Source: Solimonas_A sp052035235
GTDB taxonomy: Bacteria > Pseudomonadota > Gammaproteobacteria > Nevskiales > Nevskiaceae
Direction: 5' to 3'
DNA length: 64,000 nt
Assembly (NCBI GenBank): GCA_052035235.1
Contig: JBPOHT010000001.1
Location: 62,001-126,000 of the forward strand
Below are positions 58,906 to 64,000 of this stretch, one piece after another (within the stretch, counting starts at the first letter, position 1; each line of letters begins with the position of its first letter). The position numbers and the translations under genes were made by a program. The notes under the pieces were generated by a model. The model saw only the letters and a list, made by a program, of their open reading frames with translations, was not told the DNA's origin and searched no databases.

Positions 58906-59844
58906 TCAGAATGCCGGCGGCGGCGTGTTGCGGTGATGCTCCAGCACCCGGCGGTACTGGTTGGGGTCCTTGATGTGGACCATGTCGCCGCCGCGCGGGA
59001 ACACCCAGTCGTGCAGGCGCGACAGCCAGAAGCGCAGGGCGGCGGCGCGCAGCACCAGCGGCCAGGCGGCGCGCTCGGCGGCGGTCAGCTCGCGGCGGCT
59101 GCGATAGGCCGACAGCATCGCTTCCCAACGCGCCGGGTTCAGCTCGCCGTCGGAGCCGAAGCACCAGTCGTTGAGCGTCACCGCCAGGTCGTAGGCCAGC
59201 GAGTCGTTGCAGGCGTAGTAGAAGTCGATCACGCCGCTCAGGCGCTGGTCCACGAACAGCACGTTGTCGCGGAACAGGTCGGCATGGATCACGCCCTGCG
59301 GCAGGCCTGCCAGGTCCAGGGTTTCCTGTGCCGCCAGCTCGTCCTCGATCAGGGCGCGGGCGTCGGCGTCCACCTTGGGGGCGATCAGCCGGCCGGTCTC
59401 GTGGCGCCAGGCCGCGCCGCGCGAGTTCTCGCAGCGGCCGGAATAGGACTGTCCGTCGATATGCAGCTCGGCCAGGGCGCGGCCCACCTGCCGGCACTGC
59501 TCGATGTCGGGGAACAGCACGCTCTGGCCGGTCAGGCGCCGCACCAGGGCGGCGGGCTTGCCGTTGAGCGTGGTCAGCGACTGGCCGTCGTGGGTGTGGG
59601 CCGGCATGGCGCCGGGGAAGCCCCGGGTGGCCAGGTGCTCCATCAGGCCCAGGAAGAAGGGCAGGTCGGCGTAGTTCAGGCGCTCGAACAGGGTCAGCAC
59701 CCAGCGCCCGTCGCCGGTGTCCACGAAGTAGTTGGTGTTCTCCACCCCCTCGCCGATGCCCTGGAAGCCGAGCAGCTCCCCGACGGGGTACTGGCGCAGG
59801 AATTCCTGCAGTTCGCTGTGGCTGACCTTTGTGAAGACGGACAT
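58906..59844 (-). CDS. thrB: Homoserine kinase (ThrB2 type)
   Basis: 312 residues from the ATG at 59844, starting 'MSVFTKVSHSELQEFLRQYPVG'. This is the APH-fold homoserine kinase found in pseudomonads, not the GHMP-fold ThrB of E. coli: 'QGVIHADLFRDNVLFV' is the catalytic loop and 'GVIDFYYACNDSLAYDLAVTLNDWCF' the metal-binding DFG-like part. It phosphorylates homoserine for threonine synthesis. The open frame runs upstream to 60021 through repeat DNA, which I exclude. Confidence 0.93.
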   Translation of the reverse strand: MSVFTKVSHSELQEFLRQYPVGELLGFQGIGEGVENTNYFVDTGDGRWVLTLFERLNYADLPFFLGLMEHLATRGFPGAMPAHTHDGQSLTTLNGKPAALVRRLTGQSVLFPDIEQCRQVGRALAELHIDGQSYSGRCENSRGAAWRHETGRLIAPKVDADARALIEDELAAQETLDLAGLPQGVIHADLFRDNVLFVDQRLSGVIDFYYACNDSLAYDLAVTLNDWCFGSDGELNPARWEAMLSAYRSRRELTAAERAAWPLVLRAAALRFWLSRLHDWVFPRGGDMVHIKDPNQYRRVLEHHRNTPPPAF

Positions 59845-59918
59845 GGAAAGGGGCGGATGGCCGGGAGAGGATGGATTAGAGCAAAGTCCCTGGGGCTTCG
59901 TCATCCGCGAGCTGGGCT

Positions 59919-60133
59919 CCCCTCGCCCGCCTGCGGGAGAGGGGTGGGGGGAGAGGGGCTTCTGTGGCGCCATCCATGGCGCGACCTCGGTCGGCTCAAC
60001 ATCCCCGGGGCGGCCATCCATGGCCGCCCGTGATCCGCCGCAGGCAATGCCATTTAGGCATTGCCTAAGCGCGGCGTATCACCCTCTCCCGGCCCTCCGG
60101 GCCACCCTCTCCCGCGAGCGGGCGAGGGGACAG
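59919..60133. repeat. Mosaic palindromic repeat, copy D
   Basis: Starts CCCCTCGCCCGCCTGCGGGAGAGGGG and ends CTCTCCCGCGAGCGGGCGAGGGG, with GAGAGGGGCTTCTGT near the left. The centre differs from the other copies and includes CGGCCATCCATGGCCG and the AATGCC/GGCATT hairpin module. It occupies most of the gap between trkH and thrB. Confidence 0.75.
60043..60079. repeat. AATGCC/GGCATT-type hairpin module, copy 2
   Basis: GGCAATGCC-ATTT-AGGCATTGCC then GCGCGGCGTATCA, parallel to 21751-21788; nested in mosaic repeat copy D. Confidence 0.6.
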
Positions 60134-60137
60134 AAGA

Positions 60138-61631
60138 TCAGCGTCGCCAGAACGCCGGCGTGAACAACACCAGCAAGGTAAAGACCTCCAGGCGTCCCGC
60201 CAGCATGGCGAAGATCATGACCCACTTGCCGAAGGCGCTGACGCTGGCGACGTTGGCGTTGACCTCGCCCAGGCCGGGGCCGGCGTTGTTGATGCTGGCG
60301 GCCACGGCCGAGAAGGCAGTGATGCCATCCATGCCGGTCAGCAGCATCAGCCCGGTCAGCGCCAGGGTCATGCCGATGTAGACCGAGAAGAAGCCGCCCA
60401 CGGCGTAGACCACGTCGTTGGGTACCACCTTGCCGTCGAGCTTGATCGCGACCTCGGCATTGGGATGCACCAGCAGCTTGAGCTCGCGGAGGGCCTGGCG
60501 CACGAACAGCATCAGGCGCACCACCTTGACGCCGCCGCCGGTGCTGCCGCCGCTGCACATCATGAAGGTGCACATCACCAGCATCAGCGGTACGTAGACC
60601 GGCCAGGAGGTGGGGTTGTCGGTGGCAAAGCCTGCAGTGGTGCCGAAGGCGATCACCTGGAACATGCCGTGGCGGATCGCCGTCAGCGCATCCGGGTAGG
60701 GGCCCATCACCACCAGCGGCAGGCAGACCAGGATGCCCATGCCCAGGTACAGCGACAGGAAGACGCGGAACTCGCCGTCGCGGAAGTAGCTGCCCAGGTT
60801 GCGGTGAGTGAAGGCGGTGTAGTGCAGGGCGAAATTGGTCGCGCCGACCAGCATGAAGAACATCGCCACCAGTTCGACGCGAAAGGTGCCGTAGTGGCCG
60901 ATGCTGTTGTCGTGGGTGGAGAAGCCGCCGTTGGCGATGGTCGAGAAGGCGTGGCAGAGGGCGTCAAAGGGCGTCATGCCCGCCCACCAGAAAGCCAGGC
61001 CGCAGGCGATGGTCAGCACCAGGTAGACCATCCACAGCGCGCGTGCCGTGCTGGTGATGCGGGGGGTCAGCTTGGAGTCCTTCATCGGCCCCGGCGTCTC
61101 GGCCTTGTACAGGCCCATGCCGCCGACGCCGAGCATCGGCAGTACCGCCACTGCCAGCACCACGATGCCCATGCCGCCCAGCCAGTGCAGCTGGCTGCGG
61201 TAGTACTTGAGCGAATGGGGCAGCTCGTCAAGGCCCTGGGCGATGGTGGTGGAGCCGGTGGTGGTCAGGCCGGAGACGGATTCGAACACCGACTCGGTGA
61301 TGCTGTGCCAGCCCTCGTCGGCGAAGTAGAAGGGAATGGCGCCGAACAGCCCAAGTACCGCCCAGAACAGGGTGGTGATCAGGAAGCCGTCGCGTACCTT
61401 CAGTTCGCTGCGCTCGTGGCGTACCGGCCACCACAGCAATGCGCCGGTGGTCAGCGTGATCCACATGCCGCCGAGGAAGGGCGTGGTGGTCTCCTCCACC
61501 CAGAAGATATCCATGGCCAGCGGCGGCAGCATCGTGAGGCTGAACACCATGAGCAGGATGCCCATGATGCGCTGCACGCCCGCGTAGCGGTGGTGGCGGG
61601 GACGGCCGTTGACGAGCGCGCGGTAGCCCAC
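60138..61631 (-). CDS. trkH: Trk potassium uptake membrane subunit TrkH
   Basis: 497 residues from the GTG at 61631, 2 nt after the trkA stop; ATG at 61565 would give 475. Four M1-P-M2 repeats: selectivity-filter lines 'SVSGLTTTGSTTI', 'FSTIANGGFSTHD', 'AFGTTAGFATDNPT' and 'ASINNAGPGLGEV' are visible in order. K+ enters driven by the membrane potential and protons, gated by TrkA. Typical TrkH has about 485 residues. Mosaic repeat copy D begins just beyond its stop. Confidence 0.94.
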   Translation of the reverse strand: MGYRALVNGRPRHHRYAGVQRIMGILLMVFSLTMLPPLAMDIFWVEETTTPFLGGMWITLTTGALLWWPVRHERSELKVRDGFLITTLFWAVLGLFGAIPFYFADEGWHSITESVFESVSGLTTTGSTTIAQGLDELPHSLKYYRSQLHWLGGMGIVVLAVAVLPMLGVGGMGLYKAETPGPMKDSKLTPRITSTARALWMVYLVLTIACGLAFWWAGMTPFDALCHAFSTIANGGFSTHDNSIGHYGTFRVELVAMFFMLVGATNFALHYTAFTHRNLGSYFRDGEFRVFLSLYLGMGILVCLPLVVMGPYPDALTAIRHGMFQVIAFGTTAGFATDNPTSWPVYVPLMLVMCTFMMCSGGSTGGGVKVVRLMLFVRQALRELKLLVHPNAEVAIKLDGKVVPNDVVYAVGGFFSVYIGMTLALTGLMLLTGMDGITAFSAVAASINNAGPGLGEVNANVASVSAFGKWVMIFAMLAGRLEVFTLLVLFTPAFWRR

Positions 61632-61633
61632 GG

Positions 61634-63007
61634 TCAGAGGAAGCGCAGGCCCAGCTGGAACAGGCGCTCGACTTCGCGCGCGTGCTTCTTGTCCACGATG
61701 AACAGGATCACGTGGTCCTCGGCCTCGATCACCGTGTCGTGGTGGGCGATGATCACCTCGTCGCCGCGCACAATGGCGCCGATGGTGGTGCCGGGTGGCA
61801 GCTTGATCTCGTCGAGCCGGCGGCCCACCACCTTGGAGTTGTGGCGGTCGCCGTGTGCCACGGCCTCGATCGCCTCGGCGGCGCCGCGGCGCAGCGCATG
61901 CACCTTCACCACGTCGCCGCGGCGCACGTGCGCCAGCAGGGCGGAGACGGTGGACTGCTGCGGCGAGATCGCGATGTCGATCGAGCTGCCTTCCACCAGG
62001 TCCACGTAGGACACGCGGTTGATCAGGCACAGTGCCTTGCGCGCGCCCAGGCGCTTGGCCAGCATCGCCGAGAGGATGTTGGCCTCGTCGTCGTTGGTCA
62101 CTGCGCAGAACACGTCGATGTCCTCGATGTTCTCCTCGCGCAGCAGCGCCTCGTTGGCGGCGTCGCCGCAGAGCACGATGGCGTGGTGGAGCTGGCCCGA
62201 GAGATGCCGCGCACGGTCGCGCGAGCGCTCGATCAGCTTGACCTGGATCCTGTCCTCCAGCCCGCGCGCCAGGCGCAGGCCGATGTTGCCGCCGCCGGCC
62301 AGCATGATGCGCTTGACCGGTTTGTCCTGGCGGCGCAGCTCCGCGATGATCTTGGGGATGTGGTCGCGCGCGGCGACGAAGAACACCTCGTCGTCGGATT
62401 CGATCACCGTATCGCCCTCGGGGATCATCGGGCGGCCGCGGCGGTAGATCGCGGCGACGCGGGCGTCCACGCCCGGCAGGTGCTGCGGCAGTTCCTTGAG
62501 CTGGCGCGACACCAGCGGACCGCCGAAGTGCGCCTTGACGCCCACCAGCCGTACCTTGCCGTCGGCGAAGTCCACCACCTGCAGCGCACCCGGGTATTCG
62601 ATCAGGCGGAGGATGTAGTCGGTGACCAGCTGCTCGGGCGAGATGTGCATGTCCACCGGCAGCGCGCCGGGGCCGAACAGCTTGGGTTCCTTGAGGTACT
62701 CGGTGGCGCGGACGCGCGCGATCTTGGTCGGCGTCTGGAACAGGGTATAGGCGATCTGGCAGGCGAGCATGTTGGTCTCGTCGCTGTCGGTGACCGCGAT
62801 CAGCATGTCGGCGTCGTCGGTGCCGGCACGGCGCAGCACGTCGGGGTGCGCCGCGTTGCCTTCCACCGTGCGGATGTCGAGTCGCTCCTGCAGGTCCTCC
62901 AGCGAGGACACGCTCTGGTCGACGACGGTGATGTCGTTCTGCTCGCTCGCGAGGTTCTCGGCCAGTGTGGTGCCGACCTGTCCCGCGCCAAGGATGATGA
63001 TCTTCAC
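61634..63007 (-). CDS. trkA: Trk system NAD(H)-binding regulatory subunit TrkA
   Basis: 457 residues; two RCK repeats, each a Rossmann N-lobe and C-lobe. First dinucleotide loop GAGQVG at residues 7-12 with 'NDITVVDQ' ending the second strand; second 'MLAGGGNIGLRLARGLED' around 230-250 and 'AVTNDDEANILSAMLAKRLGARKA'. Binds the cytoplasmic face of TrkH and gates it by ATP/ADP or NAD(H). First gene of trkA-trkH. Confidence 0.97.
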   Translation of the reverse strand: MKIIILGAGQVGTTLAENLASEQNDITVVDQSVSSLEDLQERLDIRTVEGNAAHPDVLRRAGTDDADMLIAVTDSDETNMLACQIAYTLFQTPTKIARVRATEYLKEPKLFGPGALPVDMHISPEQLVTDYILRLIEYPGALQVVDFADGKVRLVGVKAHFGGPLVSRQLKELPQHLPGVDARVAAIYRRGRPMIPEGDTVIESDDEVFFVAARDHIPKIIAELRRQDKPVKRIMLAGGGNIGLRLARGLEDRIQVKLIERSRDRARHLSGQLHHAIVLCGDAANEALLREENIEDIDVFCAVTNDDEANILSAMLAKRLGARKALCLINRVSYVDLVEGSSIDIAISPQQSTVSALLAHVRRGDVVKVHALRRGAAEAIEAVAHGDRHNSKVVGRRLDEIKLPPGTTIGAIVRGDEVIIAHHDTVIEAEDHVILFIVDKKHAREVERLFQLGLRFL

Positions 63008-63280
63008 GGCAGAGGCTGTCCCATCATGCCTTCAAGGGCGCGCACGTTAATCCTCTTGTTGCACCGCCGCAAGAACCCAGGCGCCGAATGGCCGCTCGCC
63101 TTCAAGGTCGAATTTACTATGTAGCCGGCCCCGGTGGCGACCTAGACTCCCTTGTAACAAAAAAGAAATCTGCGCCCGGCGGGCGTGGAAACGGGCGGCC
63201 CCAGGCCGTCGTCATAACGAGTCCAGAGGGGGCGACCGGCGGTCATCCGCGGCGTACCCCCGTGCTGGGGGAGATTGCAG
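63008..63280. other. Divergent intergenic region, nothing identified
   Basis: 273 bp between trkA (minus) and the ceramidase-like gene (plus). It includes an AT-rich patch AACAAAAAAGAAATC at 63156-63170, the likeliest promoter area for either gene. I found no repeat, RNA gene or conserved hairpin here. Confidence 0.4.
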
Positions 63281-64000
63281 ATGCGGATGTTCCGGATAGG
63301 GGCCACCCTGTCGCTGGCGATGCTGGCTGGCTGTCACAACAGCGTGCCCGTGGAGGGAGACGGCACGGCCGGCCCCGGGGGGGCGGGGACGCCCTGCGAG
63401 GCGGGCGACTGGTGCGTGGGGGCAGCCAAGGCCATCGTCAGCCCGACCCAGGAGCAGATCGACGGCGTCGAGGAATCGCGCCTGTTCCTGGGCACCAAGC
63501 TGCAGCAGTTCAACCTGGGTGGCTACGGCATCAACCCGATCCAGAACCTGCCCAACCCCTTCGCCCAGCTCGGCCCCAGCCTGACCCAGCCGGCCCAGGA
63601 GCGGGTGCACCACAGCGACCGCTACCGCGAGGATGAGCACACCTGGCTGCGCCTGGCGGTGGTGGAACAGGGCGAGACCCGTATAGCCTTCGTCACGCTC
63701 GACGCCATCGGCGCCGGCAACCTGATCCAGGACGGCCTGCGCGCCGCCGTGGTCGAGGCCAGCTGCGCCCTGGAGTGGTGCATCGCGGCCGATCACGTGG
63801 TCTTCGGCCAGACCCACAGCCATGCCGGCGCCGACCTGCAGGGCCTCTGGGGTGGTGTCCCCCAGCAGTGGATCACCGACGTGCTCTACGCCGGCGCTGC
63901 CCAGGCCACGCGCGCCGCCATCGCCGGCCGCGCCCGCGCCAACGCCAGCCTCGGCCAGGGCATCAACTCCGACTTCAACAACTACCGCCGTCCGCAGGTG
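63281..64000 (+). CDS. Neutral ceramidase-like lipoprotein, 5' part
   Basis: 240 codons run open to the window end; the stop is outside. ATG at 63281 follows GGGGAG. Signal peptide with lipobox LAGC (cysteine at residue 18), a Gly-rich linker with two cysteines, then 'GVEESRLFLGTKLQQFNLGGYGINPIQNLPNPF', 'ERVHHSDRYREDEHTWLRLAVVEQGETRIAFVTLDAIGAGN' and 'VVFGQTHSHAGADLQGLWGGVPQQW', the zinc-site block (T-H-S-H) of neutral/alkaline non-lysosomal ceramidases, read in parts. Ceramide or another acyl amide is the possible substrate. The catalytic serine region would lie beyond residue 240 or is not obvious here. Confidence 0.75.
   Translation, partial: MRMFRIGATLSLAMLAGCHNSVPVEGDGTAGPGGAGTPCEAGDWCVGAAKAIVSPTQEQIDGVEESRLFLGTKLQQFNLGGYGINPIQNLPNPFAQLGPSLTQPAQERVHHSDRYREDEHTWLRLAVVEQGETRIAFVTLDAIGAGNLIQDGLRAAVVEASCALEWCIAADHVVFGQTHSHAGADLQGLWGGVPQQWITDVLYAGAAQATRAAIAGRARANASLGQGINSDFNNYRRPQV

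Noticed and set aside
59845..60021. N-terminal extension of homoserine kinase
   Set aside because: Runs through mosaic repeat D; the family start MSVFTKVS is at 59844.

Overview
The window is high-GC (about two thirds G+C), densely packed chromosomal DNA of a gammaproteobacterium. Gene content points to the Xanthomonadales/Nevskiales (Solimonadaceae-like) side of the class: a pilMNOPQ-aroK cluster next to a divergent PBP1A gene, DegV, malic enzyme beside citrate synthase, type B ribosomal protein L31, a long-chain fatty acyl reductase of the 660-residue two-domain type, multi-heme c-type cytochromes, and GTAG-headed REP palindromes with a REP-associated transposase. The taxon is an inference from gene families only. 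I saw no tRNA, rRNA, CRISPR array, prophage or plasmid functions.

Layout. 1-2204: end of a SIMPL-domain protein, then purE-purK. 2205-4692 (minus): an orphan ParA-type ATPase, DegV and aroK. 4759-9829 (minus): the type IV pilus operon pilMNOPQ, divergent from mrcA (PBP1A, 10042-12444) and a conserved unknown. 13254-18990s (minus): gltA, malic enzyme, rpmE2, a CPXCG zinc-ribbon protein, then rph-rdgB-hemW. 19225-24981: a penicillin-acylase-family lipoprotein, the methionine sulfoxide repair pair msrPQ, and sufE. 24025-27104: SPFH/NfeD pair, a hemolysin III/PAQR-like membrane protein with no canonical start codon, and PPK2. 29041-35629: a redox cluster of three exported c-type cytochromes and two integral membrane proteins, the least explained part of the window. 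35755-39213: two exported SH3-type proteins (one fused to a beta-barrel) and a fatty acyl-CoA/ACP reductase. 39320-50094: DAHP synthase, a DUF3187 protein, pirin with a divergent LysR regulator, a free-standing TolA C-terminal domain, TetR/MgtE, TauE, a thioesterase, a RAYT transposase between perfect REP repeats, a transglutaminase-like protein, a DUF2238 protein and a second LysR. 50224-54590: small hydrolases and unknown exported proteins. 54687-63007 (minus): a trypsin-like protease fused to an FKBP domain, two MFS transporters, homoserine kinase and the potassium system trkA-trkH. 63281-64000: start of a ceramidase-like lipoprotein cut by the window end.

Repeats are the second theme. Five kinds are visible: (i) a ~115-bp hairpin repeat between convergent genes at 2205 and 13137; (ii) GTAG-headed REP pairs at 21801, 47195 and 47771 (with degenerate relatives at 26143 and 27121), two of whose heads form the stop codon of the neighbouring gene; (iii) a 170-215-bp mosaic palindrome ending in CCTCTCCCGC/GCGGGAGAGG at 34605, 41565, 45855 and 59919, two copies of which place a purine-rich ribosome-binding site directly before a gene; (iv) a short AATGCC/GGCATT hairpin module at 21751 and 60043; (v) a 93-bp palindrome at 51860.
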